The notes beneath the pieces are model-generated. The model did no database searches and was not told the origin of the DNA. It was given only the letters and a program-made list of their open reading frames with translations. A stretch of 26,166 nucleotides of DNA, taken from NCBI GenBank assembly GCA_003427395.1, contig BFEA01000199.1, positions 2,153,999-2,180,164 of the forward strand, given 5' to 3'. This document shows, piece by piece, positions 6,937 through 16,923 of the stretch (position 1 is its first letter; each line of letters opens with the position of its first letter). A program made the translations under genes and the position numbers. Origin of the DNA: Chara braunii (taxonomy: Eukaryota > Streptophyta > Charophyceae > Charales > Characeae).

Positions 6937-9412
6937 ATCTCATTTTGTAATTTCTTTCTGGTGAAATGGGTGTGACAACGATTAGGTGTGGTGGGCTATG
7001 TTGGATTGAGTAATATTCACGTGGCTTGCTGTAGAAATCAAGCTCGAGGGGGAGGGCGGCGTGAGTGAATCTGGTCGGAATCTGGTCCAGATGCGCTGAA
7101 CAAGCATGGCATACGGATGGATGAGCTTGTGAAGGGAGTAGATGGAGTGGGAGTTAAGAGGAACAAGGTAATGGGGAGGAGGAAGCAGAAGGGTTGATAA
7201 CAGCGGCAGACAGGCGAGAAACAGTGGGTAATGAACACGAAGGAGTGGGCACGGGGGGCACAGTGAGAGAAAGCGTTTTTGCTTGCTTTCATCGCGTCGA
7301 GATCGCCTCCCCCACTATCTCGCTGGACTTGTTGCCTGTCGCCCTCGTCCTCATGGGCAAATTCGTTGGCATGCTGCTGAAGCTAAAATTGGAGGGACGT
7401 GGCCAAGTTTGGGCCAAGAGCGTAACACGGGATAACAGATGTGTGCGTCAGTGAGTGAGCCCGAAGGAGAGAGAGAGGGAGAGAGAGGGCACCTACCTCG
7501 GAGAACGGGCGATACGGGATGAACCGTAAGTCGAGCTATGGTGCCAAACTGCGAGCGGACCAACTCCAAGTGGGTTATTTTTGGTAGGCAGAACAGACGA
7601 TGCGTGATAAGCTGAACGAAGAGCTGCGAACTCTGAGTTGCAGGGGATGTATCTTTCCGCTTACTAGTGGAAGTTTCGTTCTCATTTTGCACGTTTCGGG
7701 AGTAACAGCGCACGATTCATAGTTGTTTTGCAGTGTTGTCACTAGAGCACGGGGGTGGTGATGCTACTGCTGCTAGGGTCCAGCGGATAGCTGCCACAGG
7801 CAACTAGTCTACTGCGGCAGAGATTGTGTTATTGAACAACTATCGCTGTTCTTGTTCTACCACGGTGGTTTCTAGCCTGTGTCCTGGCTTGGTGGGCTGC
7901 CACAGCCATAGTGCCTGGCGGGTGTGCCTCGGATCGCGGACCAAGCATAGGACTAAAGTGCTGTTGACCCTGGCGATTGAGCCTAACTGCTGTGTACTAC
8001 TGTAGTACTGCTGCTACTGTACTAACGGGAGCCTTACTACTGCGGTACGCTAATCAACTGCTGTATCCACAGCGGCAGAACTGTTTTCCCCCTCTACTGG
8101 GAGGGGTGTTGTGTCCTAAACAGGTGCAATCGTGTTGCTGGTAGGGCCTACGACTGCGTATCCAGAAGGTGGTGTTACTGAGCTCGCCGCGGCGTTATTT
8201 TTGACCGCTGTCATGGTCCAAGGGGCGCTGCTATCCAGTTTCAAGCTTGGATTGTTGCCCCATGTCTTGAAATCCTAAAAACAGTGGGTTGCTACCGCTG
8301 GGGCCTGTGGTTTCACAGAAGTTGGCATTTGTTGGTAACGGTGTAGTTACTTCTGTGGCTATGATTCAACTGCTACCATACCACCGCTGTTGACACCAGC
8401 TGCTGCGCAGATATGTTGCTGCTCCGCTGCCACTTGTACCGCTGTTCGCGGTCCTCATCTTAGCCGCACTATGGATCTGTGGGGGCTGGCTCGCTGCTGT
8501 TACTGAACTCGCTAACTTTATCATTGGGCTACTCCTATTGGGTTCCGGCGCGGACTGCTGTAAGTGAGCTGGGAGTTCTTACTGTTTGGACAAGCAAGTT
8601 TGCGGAGCATTTATTGTTGCCACAACTACCACTGTTATCAAGCTTGCTGTTGAGGTGCAACTGTTATTGCTGTTGGACCTGTAGTGGCTGTTGCTGCTAG
8701 CTGCAAGGTTGGCTACTGCAGTCAGCACGGTAGATGTGAACGGCTACGCAGCAGCCTGTCGACTGTTCTGGGAGAGGAGTGGCATCGCAAGGCTGGTTAG
8801 GCTTGAGAAGGGGCCATTGCTGTGAATTGGACACTTGGAAGGGGGACTCGCTGCTGCTGATTGGAGAATCGTCAGAGAAAGTAGGCATCCTGCATTTGGT
8901 TGTGGACGAAGGAGTTCTACTGCGTTCTATTGGCCACCATTACGGGGACCTCAGGCGCTGAAGGCTTCAAGGCCCTCTCCTGCGAGTCTGAGAGCACCCC
9001 TCTTGAATCTGAGTGTCTAAACTCTTATCTTTCTGCCTTTCTTATTCTAAGTCTGGTCCTTTGGTTACGAGAGGAAGGCTGCAGGCGGGATTGCAACCCG
9101 TAGGTCCGCGCCAAGGCCTTTGTGGGAGGTTGCCCCACCGATTGCGGGAGCTCTGCCGGAGCCCAGGCGGGGTTCTGGAGGCAGGGAACACCCAGGTATA
9201 ACCCTCAATTTATGCGTGTGATCCTATCACTAAACTATATTATCCTACTGCTATTGACCTGACTGTAAGTATGACTGAAAAATATAATTGTATTTTTTTG
9301 CTTGTTTGAATTCAGGGCAATGATTTGCAAAGTAAGCTGACAAACATGTATTGGTTTAATCAAGATTATCAGTGTGAAGTCAGAAAACACAGAGCTGTTA
9401 AATATGTTGCGG
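6937..9412. other. Long non-coding stretch, no recognised gene
   Basis: No frame gives a recognisable protein. 7740-8720 is enriched in CTG/ACTGCTG-type words on the plus strand and in short hairpins, but it is neither a clean trinucleotide repeat nor an open frame. Splice-like words (for example CCAGGTATAA at 9191 and TTGAATTCAG at about 9306) occur without a supporting exon. Confidence 0.4.
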
Positions 9413-10575
9413 AGGCTGGGCGAACGCATGAGTTGCAGACTGGTCAGTTTTTCGCATTTGTTTTACTTGTTATTTGGCAAGCTAGACTACCCATAAATTG
9501 GGTAGCCTAGTTCTACGCTGTATGTAATTGTATGGGTTGGCCAGACACAACATAAGTTGTTGTGCCTGGTCATATGCCTTTCGTCGTTTCTTCAGGCAAA
9601 GGTTGGGCTCCTCATGAGTTGAGGTAGTCCAGTTTTTTTGGTATGCCGAAAGTTTAGGTTGGCCAGTCTCACCATAAGTTGGTGGGACCCGGTCATACGC
9701 CTTACGTCAATTGTCAAGTCAGAAGTTGACCACACCATAAGTTGGTGTGACTTAGTCTTATGCTTTATTGCTCCAGGCGAGACTATTCACACCATAAGTT
9801 GGTGTGGTCAAGTCATGAGCCGCCATCACTAAGAGAATCAGAGTATACAAAGTGATACATATTTATTATGTATATTCATGGCAGGCTGGACGCCATAAAT
9901 TGGGAGATCCAACCATATAAGCCGGTAGCAGACAAAGCAGAGGGAAAGAAGATGAACAATACAAAATGGTGGGGTAACTGTGGGCAGGCTGACTCACCCA
10001 TAAGTTCGGTAGTTGGTCCTATGTCCTTGATAACACGGAAGCAGAGAGATATACAAAGTCTGACTATTTTCCTTTTCTAAACATATCTGACGTTTGGGTG
10101 GGCATCCTCATGAGTTGAGGTGACCTGGCCACTCGTCTGAAGACAGAATCTGATTGTGAAACTTATCTATTGATGTAGTTGTGTTGCAGAGGCCGGGCGA
10201 ATGCATAAGTTGCGGGTTGTTCGGTCATACGCGCTTGTTGTTGTTTGGGCGGGGCTAGACTACTCATAAGTTGGGTAGCCTGGTCTTATGCTATATGTCA
10301 CTGTATGGGCTGGTCAGACACAACATAAGTTGTTGTGTTTGGTCATATGCCTTTTGTTGTTGTTTAGGCAGAGGCTGACCCCTCATAAGTTGAGGAGGTT
10401 CAATTTTATGTGTATGCCGAACGTTCAGGCTCACCAGCCTCACCATAAGTTGGTGCGGCCGGTCATACGTCTTATGTCGATCGTTTTGCAGAAACTGGTC
10501 ACACGATAAGCTGGTGTGGCGTAGTCATATAAATTGGCAGGTCAGTCACATCCATAAGTTAGGTTGGCTGACCCT
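9413..10575. repeat. Array of about 17 hairpin units with a constant 7-nt loop
   Basis: The 7-mer ATAAGTT (variants ATGAGTT, ATAAATT, ATAAGCT) recurs at 9428, 9493, 9552, 9614, 9674, 9737, 9794, 9895, 10000, 10110, 10205, 10266, 10325, 10385, 10445, 10506 and 10554. Most neighbours are 57-65 nt apart, with about 100 nt in the middle. In 12 units the flanks form a stem of at least 4 bp: CTACCC/GGGTAG, CACAAC/GTTGTG, CTCACC/GGTGGG, CACACC/GGTGTG, CCTC/GAGG and others. At 9493 and 10266 the stem reaches 11 positions with one A-C mismatch. Downstream of many units a GTCATATGCC-like word follows. Stems differ while pairing is kept; the units at 9428, 9895, 10000, 10205 and 10554 pair poorly next to the loop. 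Function and strand are unknown. Confidence 0.85.
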
Positions 10576-10965
10576 ATGTCTTATGTAAGGAAGGGTAAAA
10601 AGGGAATAATGAGGGTTTTTGAACGAACTACGTGACCTGGAATGTTGGTGAGAGATGTTGTTGCACTCACTTATGCATGTTTTTGAAGGTCATCTCTAGG
10701 GTATTCTCTTTGATAGAGTAGTTGTTATAGAGACTCGCCAAGTGCTGGAGCCATAGGTAGGTAAGATGGATGATGGGAGGGAAGCTTGAGATGAGATAGG
10801 ACCGACTCTGTTGAGGGTTAGGATCAGCATTGACTCATGGTCTCACTCAGAGGGCATGCAGACTAATGTTGAGCCAAAGTTATCAAGCAGGTGTCAGAAG
10901 TTAGTCCCAGGTATAGTTTTGCCTTGCATTTTTGTTTTCAACTTTGTATAAATCTTGGTAGCCCA
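10576..10965. other. Non-coding stretch, nothing recognised
   Basis: No reading frame, RNA gene or strong repeat was seen between the hairpin array and the next tandem repeat. Confidence 0.4.
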
Positions 10966-11175
10966 CTTTTCCTACGGGAAGCGCTGCCGAAATTTCTACA
11001 AATCCGAAAGAGTTAGTCATTTTTGGACTTGTAGAAATTATGGGAAGACACTTTTTCCTACGGGAAGCGCTGCCGAAATTTTGTAGAATTCGGAGAGTTA
11101 GATTATTTTCAGCTAGGAGAAATCTGACAATTCATCCTGTTTAGGGGATATGCTGTCGGAATTTCTTTAGATAAA
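10966..11175. repeat. About 86-bp tandem repeat with internal hairpin
   Basis: CCTACGGGAAGCGCTGCCGA occurs at 10971 and 11057, each followed by AAATTT and a GAGTTAG end. A third, diverged unit starts near 11135 (CCTGTTTAGGGG). Within the first unit, 10991-11005 pairs with 11025-11039 at 14 of 15 positions (AATTTCTACAA / TTGTAGAAATT). Confidence 0.82.
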
Positions 11176-11215
11176 TGTCAGAGGTTAGTTTGAAAGGTAG
11201 GATTACTTCTTGATC

Positions 11216-11345
11216 ACTCAAGCATGACTTGGGTACTGGCCTGTGTTGCATTGCAGGTCACCTTTATTCAGATTGATTCAAGGCTTGACTATCTTCAAGC
11301 TGATCCTACAAGGATCACCTTCTGTTATCCTTAGATAACAGGTCG
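11216..11345. other. Cluster of short perfect hairpins
   Basis: In about 130 bp the following stems lie side by side: ACTCAAG/CTTGGGT, GGCCTG/CAGGTC, TGATCC/GGATCA (11301-11306 with 11312-11317), and CTGTTATC/GATAACAG (11322-11329 with 11334-11341, loop CTTA). No known RNA family or protein was recognised. Confidence 0.65.
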
Positions 11346-11917
11346 GTTTCCGGCTCTACTCTAATCCACTCTTGCTACTCAACCTAAAGGCTTTAGCCTG
11401 TGTTTTGTGTTGTTTTGTTCTATTTTTACCCGGACTTTAATTGAATGGCCATTTAATAAAGACGCTGAGTATTTTATTTTGAGAGTTGCACAAAGAGTGA
11501 GGCTTGTATGGCTAAAGCGAAGGGTGTGAGCGCAAAGAATGGTTGAAGTTGACCCCGTGTAGTGTGTGCTCTGTTGATGTGGATTTTTGATGTGATTACA
11601 AGTATGTTCTGTGAATTGAAGTCCAGACTTGGTTTTGCGTATGATCATATGTGTATATATATATTCGAAGGAAGCCACATCGTGATTGTGAGAGTGATCA
11701 TCTCCTTTCTCATAACTTTTATATCATATCTTCTTATGTCCGCACGACCCGTTGAGGCCGCGCATAGTGATTAAGTAAGAGCTGCACTGAGAGAAAAGAG
11801 AGGTACATGCTTAATTCTTGTTTTTTAGAGTTATTAGGGTTGGACGTTGTAGTCTGTTGCAGCCGTCAAAGTCAAACCCCTTGATATTTGACCGCCACGA
11901 CAGCTTAGAGTTGTCTA
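11346..11917. other. Non-coding stretch, nothing recognised
   Basis: Short frames only, with random-looking translations. TA-rich around 11650-11665. Confidence 0.4.
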
Positions 11918-12190
11918 CTCAACCCCTTTGCACAGGGTGCAGAAAAGGGTGTGGTCTTCAACCGCACATGGCGGTTGTCTGGCGTCGAGAGATTACCCCT
12001 TAAAGCGTCTGTCAGCCAACACTTGAGTGTCGAACGCGACCCTCGAGAATATCAAGGGCCAAGAGGCTACGAGTACCACATAGTACCCCACCAGCACAAA
12101 TGGTTGCGTATGTCCGCATGGCTGGTTGATATGAGGAGGCCATGCGCTCGCCCGACACTTATACGGGAACCGAGCGAGCGGTACTTATCT
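11918..12190. other. Hairpin-rich segment
   Basis: Perfect stems include TGCAC/GTGCA (11929-11933 with 11937-11941, extended by an outer CCCCTT/AAGGG), CAACCGC/GCGGTTG (11959-11965 with 11971-11977), and a two-part stem CGCTCG-CCCG / CGGG-AAC-CGAGCG (12145-12154 with 12164-12176). No gene is visible. Confidence 0.6.
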
Positions 12191-12579
12191 GATTCTTGCT
12201 GCATAAAGTTATGGGTCGGATACTGAAGAGACTAGGAGTGTTGTAGTGTTGTGGTGTTGTGGTGTTGTTTGTGATACTTGTTTTGTGTGTATCTATGTGT
12301 TATGTGTGGGTAGATGTGAGTGTTGTGGTGTAACGCGGGTTGTGTGCGATGCGTCCTAGTCGACCGACGCCGAGTCCCGTTTGGGACGTCAGCCCCCCAG
12401 AACGTCGACTCGCGTGCGGGTTCGATTTTGGGCGTTCGACCGCGCGTACCCCCTATGCTACAGCGAACGAGAAACGCCCTCGGCTGGGCCACCTCTGCAA
12501 TTGCATACGAAAAGCCTTCGCATGTGGTTCAGTAGCTCGGCGGGGATACGCCCACCTAAGGGATGGTGATAGCTCCCGC
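12191..12579. other. Possible LTR body, undefined left end
   Basis: GT-rich sequence (12235-12335) passes into GC-rich sequence up to the gap. By position it could be part of the LTR that ends at 13002, but no second LTR in this window allows its start to be fixed. Confidence 0.3.
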
Positions 12580-12934
12580 NNNNNNNNNNNNNNNNNNNNN
12601 NNNNNNNNNNNNNNNNNNNNNNNNNNNNNNNNNNNNNNNNNNNNNNNNNNNNNNNNNNNNNNNNNNNNNNNNNNNNNNNNNNNNNNNNNNNNNNNNNNNN
12701 NNNNNNNNNNNNNNNNNNNNNNNNNNNNNNNNNNNNNNNNNNNNNNNNNNNNNNNNNNNNNNNNNNNNNNNNNNNNNNNNNNNNNNNNNNNNNNNNNNNN
12801 NNNNNNNNNNNNNNNNNNNNNNNNNNNNNNNNNNNNNNNNNNNNNNNNNNNNNNNNNNNNNNNNNNNNNNNNNNNNNNNNNNNNNNNNNNNNNNNNNNNN
12901 NNNNNNNNNNNNNNNNNNNNNNNNNNNNNNNNNN
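12580..12934. other. Assembly gap of 355 N
   Basis: Run of undetermined bases; frames that cross it are meaningless. Confidence 1.
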
Positions 12935-13002
12935 GACAAGTCCTGCATAATCCTGCGTGACGCGGCCGGGAGGGTTCCCGTGCGGGACCGATGCGCTCGA
13001 CA
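12935..13002 (+). mobile_element. 3' end of a 5' LTR (partial)
   Basis: The sequence ends in CTCGACA, giving the CA terminus typical of LTRs, two bases before a primer-binding site. The rest of the LTR lies in or beyond the gap. No matching 3' LTR or gag-pol sequence is seen in the window, so the element is a remnant or a non-autonomous type. Confidence 0.5.
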
Positions 13003-13004
13003 GG

Positions 13005-13022
13005 TGGCGCCGTTGTCGGGGA
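13005..13022 (+). promoter_or_regulatory. tRNA-Asp primer-binding site of an LTR retrotransposon
   Basis: TGGCGCCGTTGTCGGGGA matches the complement of the plant tRNA-Asp 3' end (TGGCGCCGTTGCCGGGGA) at 17 of 18 bases. tRNA-Asp priming is known from plant Ty3/Gypsy elements of the Athila/Tat group. The spacing of 2 nt from an LTR-like CA end is as expected. Confidence 0.68.
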
Positions 13023-15040
13023 TCTCGGCTGCCTACCGGGGTCCATAGTGAACGAACCCAGGTTAGAGTGCAGGTTGATGATCCAAGCAAAACGACATAT
13101 TTTGTTAATGGCGTTAGATAAGTGAATGGTGAGTAGTGTGTTGATGGTTCTGATCGGATTACACTAATGAAAGGTGGTGCGAGGTAAGGACACATGTGTA
13201 CCTTGACCCCTAGTAATGACACCTGCAGTTAAAAGTTTATGGATTGAGGTATCATCGAGTAATAGGAACGATGCCATGGGTATCTAATGTCATAGACTAA
13301 TCGTCGTTCGCATTTTGTGCGACTCTGCAATTTCGGTTATCCAAGCAAGGATTTTTAGTACTTGAACACAACCGCTCAAAGTCTTGAGTAGTCCTGGAAG
13401 TATCACGGTGCGCTAGCGATAGAAAATAGTTTGGCTACGAAAGAGGTATTTTTCTTCCTATAAACGTTTTATCTGTCTTAGCATTTGAGTTTATCATTTT
13501 GATACTAAACTTTCCAGTCTATCTATAAAATTCATCTATCTGCGTCAAAATTTTTCTTTTAAGTAAGCATACTTAATTGTCGACTCATGTAAGACTATGT
13601 ATTTGATGTCATTTATCTGAGCCTTATTCATTCATAACTACCTACATGAGCTATCTATTTGATTTCATTCTGCCTATGTATAACTCATTGGACCTGTTTT
13701 ATGTGAATTATTCATTCATAGTCATTTTGTGTTTTCTATATGGATGGGTTGACCTTTTAAAAGGGGGTAGAGGCATTACATAGAATCCACATCCGATGCG
13801 GATTCGAAAGTGAATGGAGTGACCAGTTTCTTGGGAGATTGAGTTTCGCAAGAGAGTGGTCAATACGTGAAATCTACCCTAAAAAAATTCGCAACCCTAT
13901 GTTATTGTTCCCTGAAAGATGACTTTGAAGAAGTTATAATCTAGTCTTGAAGGTGGTAGTGAGACCCACGCCGGAACGATGTTCCTGATCCATAGTGGGG
14001 TGTTGTTATTTAATCTCTTGTGATAAAATGATTACATTACTACCGAATAGGAGGAAAGTGTTTGAACCATGTCAGATCGTGGCCTTTGAGGGAGGCGGCT
14101 ACTGCCTGCCACAGAGAGGTAGGGGGTGATTCCCCAACCATCACGCGACAAGTAGGTTCATCTGCATGCGACGGGACAGCGCATCCTGGAGTATGTATGG
14201 GGAGGTTGTCTACTTTATCGGTAAGGGTCTGCAAGGTGCAAGTACTGAAATCGGAGGGAGATGCGGTGAGGCTTGATCCTTGAGCGGGGCTCAGGAATAA
14301 GATGTTATCCCTTTGAGAAAGGATTACACTGCCCCTCGACACAATATATTTCTGTCAAAGCTTTGGGAAGTATAATATAATACCTTTATTGTTGTTGCAT
14401 TTGAAAACCTTCAGGGTTGGAAAAATTCATTCGATCATGACATCATTACTATGTATCATAAGTATTCTTTCTCCACTACGATATATAGCATTACAGTATA
14501 TATATCATTATTATTATTGTTGCATGGTTAGGACCACTGAAAGAGATCAATTGTAGAAAGTGAATGGGAGTTTAGCAATAAGGTCCGGTAAGGGACTGAT
14601 AAGACTGACTGACTTTGAGGTAGGGACTATCGTGCTCACCCTTTTGTCGAGGTTGTTCAACTCTGAGTACCTGCGTAGCTTTGAGGCCATTTTGGTTCCT
14701 TTTGAGTTAGGATATCCTATCTCTATACCTAATAAGACTTAAGACTATCTCTTTGTCTGACGATGACTATCACTCTCACGTGTGTGGAATTATCCTGATG
14801 TATGATGATTTTTTGTGTAAGAGGTGTACATGATGCATCTCGTGCGTTTTTGTGAATGTGAAATGTGTAAACTGTCTACTCTTTGGTATACTCGCGCAGT
14901 CTGCCTACAGACAGACAATAGGCTCGGGTATAAGAAAGAGGAGCGCAGTTCGTTTGGGGAAAAAGTGTGAAAACTCCCAAGGGACTTATGAGTCTTCTGA
15001 GACTCGAATGCTTGTCCATGCCGAATGTTATTTATTGAGT
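13023..15040. other. Non-coding stretch downstream of the PBS
   Basis: If the LTR call is right this is the element's interior, yet no gag or pol motif is present. 13440-13740 is AT-rich with a repeated ATTCATTCATA (about 13627 and 13710). Hairpins include GAATCC/GGATTC (13783-13788 with 13800-13805) and a two-part stem CCCAC-GCC-GGAAC / GTTCC...GTGGG (13965-13999). Confidence 0.4.
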
Positions 15041-15190
15041 TGAGACTACCACAAGTTGGTCTCTCAGTGATGAGTATTTATGAATGACCCTCCTCCATGT
15101 GGGAGGTGGTTGTGAGAATTTATGATTACCCTACATGTGAGAGGTGTTGGTGAGATTTATAAGTGAGTCCCCTTCAAAAGTGGAAGGTGG
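15041..15190. repeat. Second, smaller hairpin array (about 42-nt period)
   Basis: Four hairpins follow each other with loops near 15051, 15097, 15135 and 15177: CTACC-ACAAGTT-GGT, CCTCC-ATGTGG-GAGG, CCTAC-ATGTGA-GAGG and CCCTTC-AAAAGTG-GAAGG. Each of the first three is followed by a GAG...TTTATGA/TTTATAA stretch. The ACAAGTT loop resembles the ATAAGTT loop of the array at 9413-10575, so the two may be related. Confidence 0.6.
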
Positions 15191-16299
15191 TTAAAATATT
15201 TAAAGTGGCATGGAAAACGGTTTGAATGATAAAGTCTGACGAGAAAGACCAAGATAAATTATTTTGGTGAAATTTTGGAAGGTCGCAAGTTGGTGAAAGT
15301 TGAGAGATGTCTATAAGATGTGTGGTCTGTCGTACTCTGATCAAGTGGAAGGTCACGGCCCTGTGAATCTGGCGGTGTTTTTTTTTTGTGGATTTTGGAG
15401 AGGACGCCGATTGGTAAGGGTCTCTTGGGTGAGATAGGTCTCTCCGTAGTCCCGCAGTAGGCCTGAGATTATTGCGACACACCGTTCAGTCACTATGATG
15501 CTAATCTTAAGACATATATGTGAGACCCGGTCAGGGGTTAATTTGACATCACTTGGACGCAACCCCTAGTGTTGGCTGCTGACCGGCGCAACCTGGCAAT
15601 GGGCCCACGTCTCACCAAAGGGTAAGGCTTAAGGGGTGTGGCCGCCTCAGAGAGTTTTATTCCCGCGGGATGTCGGAGGGGTAAGAGTCGAGTCATTTTT
15701 TTTTGTGAGTCCTGATAATATAATTTATCAGGAGAATCCCCATCGTTGCGCAACCAGCGAGGGTGTTGCCGCTAATATAACAACGCGGTGGGCCGTAGAT
15801 CTGGCTTGATCAACCAGACTATGGTGGGCCAAGATGGAGACCTGACTCTACTGTACTAGACTGCAGGAGAGATCTGTGATAAAAGTTATATATATTTATG
15901 TGAATATTGTGTAACAAAGGCGAGAGTGCCTTATAAAGGTCTCGGTTAGGGCCCGTGTCCTAAGTTATGACCCTGCATGCAGGACAATGATGAAACAGGA
16001 CACCCAACGATGAACCGGCAGATGTCTAGGACAAAGGGAGAGGATTACCAGCAACTACTCAGCATGAACTTTATGTTGTAGTACTAATCTAGTACACCTG
16101 CGCTGGCAGCAGAGCTGGGTTGAAACCTTGGCAGCAGCGAGATGTATTGGGTACTGTCTGGTAATCGCTCAAACGGAGTCAATCGACCAATCGGATTGTT
16201 TTTTTTCTCGTCAGCATTTGGAGTTATGGATGAATTGATAGTTTTTATTATTTGACGCGACTGGGACGTCGCTTAATAAGGTCCGGTAAGCTGTCAGCG
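15191..16299. other. Non-coding stretch before the LINE
   Basis: No gene was recognised. A 9-bp perfect inverted pair GATTACCAG (16043-16051) / CTGGTAATC (16158-16166) encloses about 106 nt. A 16-bp word, AATAAGGTCCGGTAAG, just before the LINE (16275-16290) is repeated exactly at 14577-14592. Confidence 0.4.
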
Positions 16300-16923
16300 C
16301 GAATACCCTTACAAGGGTATCCGCCCCGGTTTTTGCGAGTGACAGAAGATAAGTTTTGTTCGACATTTGAGTGTACTGCGCGAGTCACAGTTGCGTTTTG
16401 TTCACGCTGACTTAAACGGTTGACTAAAAGTAGAGAGTGTGTGGGCGAGCAATTTCGAGGTGTGCGTGATAATTCTTATTTTGATGTTATAGAGTCGGCG
16501 CTTCCGCCGACAAAATTGTGATTTTGATTAAAAGTTAGGAGGAGTTTTCTCTATGTTAAGGTGACCATGGTGCGTGTGCGCTCATACGGGAGACGTCATC
16601 AGACAATAATATTTGCTTTCAGGCGCTGGTTGGAGCATGCGGGAGGAAATAGAATGTGAGCGATGACCTCCGCGCGGTAGATGCGGGAGGTTGACAGTCG
16701 TGGACGGAGACAGACCTTATGAGTGGCGGGCGCCATAGGTCGACAGTCGTGAGCCCGGTCCGTAGGTCCGCGTGTCGTGCGACAACAACTTATATTGAAT
16801 TTTATCATAGTCTGCCTCAGCCTTGGGTACTAGCACTATTGGTAACGGCATTGGACTTTCAAAACGACGGTACAGGGATCGAGGGTGATGACTGGCGGCG
16901 ATGGAATATCAGGGCGGCTGAAG
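16300..16923 (+). promoter_or_regulatory. LINE 5'UTR, probable internal promoter region
   Basis: This stretch aligns without a gap to 3746-4369. It starts with a TACCCTT-AC-AAGGGTA inverted repeat and holds a GTCGGCG/CGCCGAC hairpin (16494-16511) and a small palindrome TGTCGTGCGACA (16773-16784) that reads TGCCGCGCGGCA in the other copy. LINE 5'UTRs usually hold an internal promoter; no specific promoter element is identified here. A frame at 16719-16955 is also open in the other copy but is not supported as a gene. Confidence 0.6.

Noticed and set aside
10288-10509. Repeat protein with a 20-residue period (HKL motif)
   Set aside because: The 60-nt period keeps one frame open for three units, but neighbouring units have stops. 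The stem-keeping pattern of changes fits a nucleic acid fold better than a protein.
9413-10575. Cluster of tRNA genes or tRNA anticodon arms
   Set aside because: The 7-nt loop has a T at the second position as in anticodon loops, but D and T arms, A and B boxes and acceptor stems are absent.
12400-12440. tRNA gene suggested by a GGGTTCGATT B-box-like word
   Set aside because: No A box and no cloverleaf can be drawn around it.
12340-13222. Frames crossing the run of N
   Set aside because: They exist only because undetermined bases contain no stop codon.
16033-16043. Purine run AAAGGGAGAGG as the polypurine tract of the LTR element
   Set aside because: It is not followed by a TG start or by any sequence repeated near 12935-13002.
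14577-16290. The 16-bp repeat AATAAGGTCCGGTAAG as a target-site duplication
   Set aside because: One copy precedes the LINE, but the other lies 1.7 kb upstream, not after the poly-A tail at 23170.
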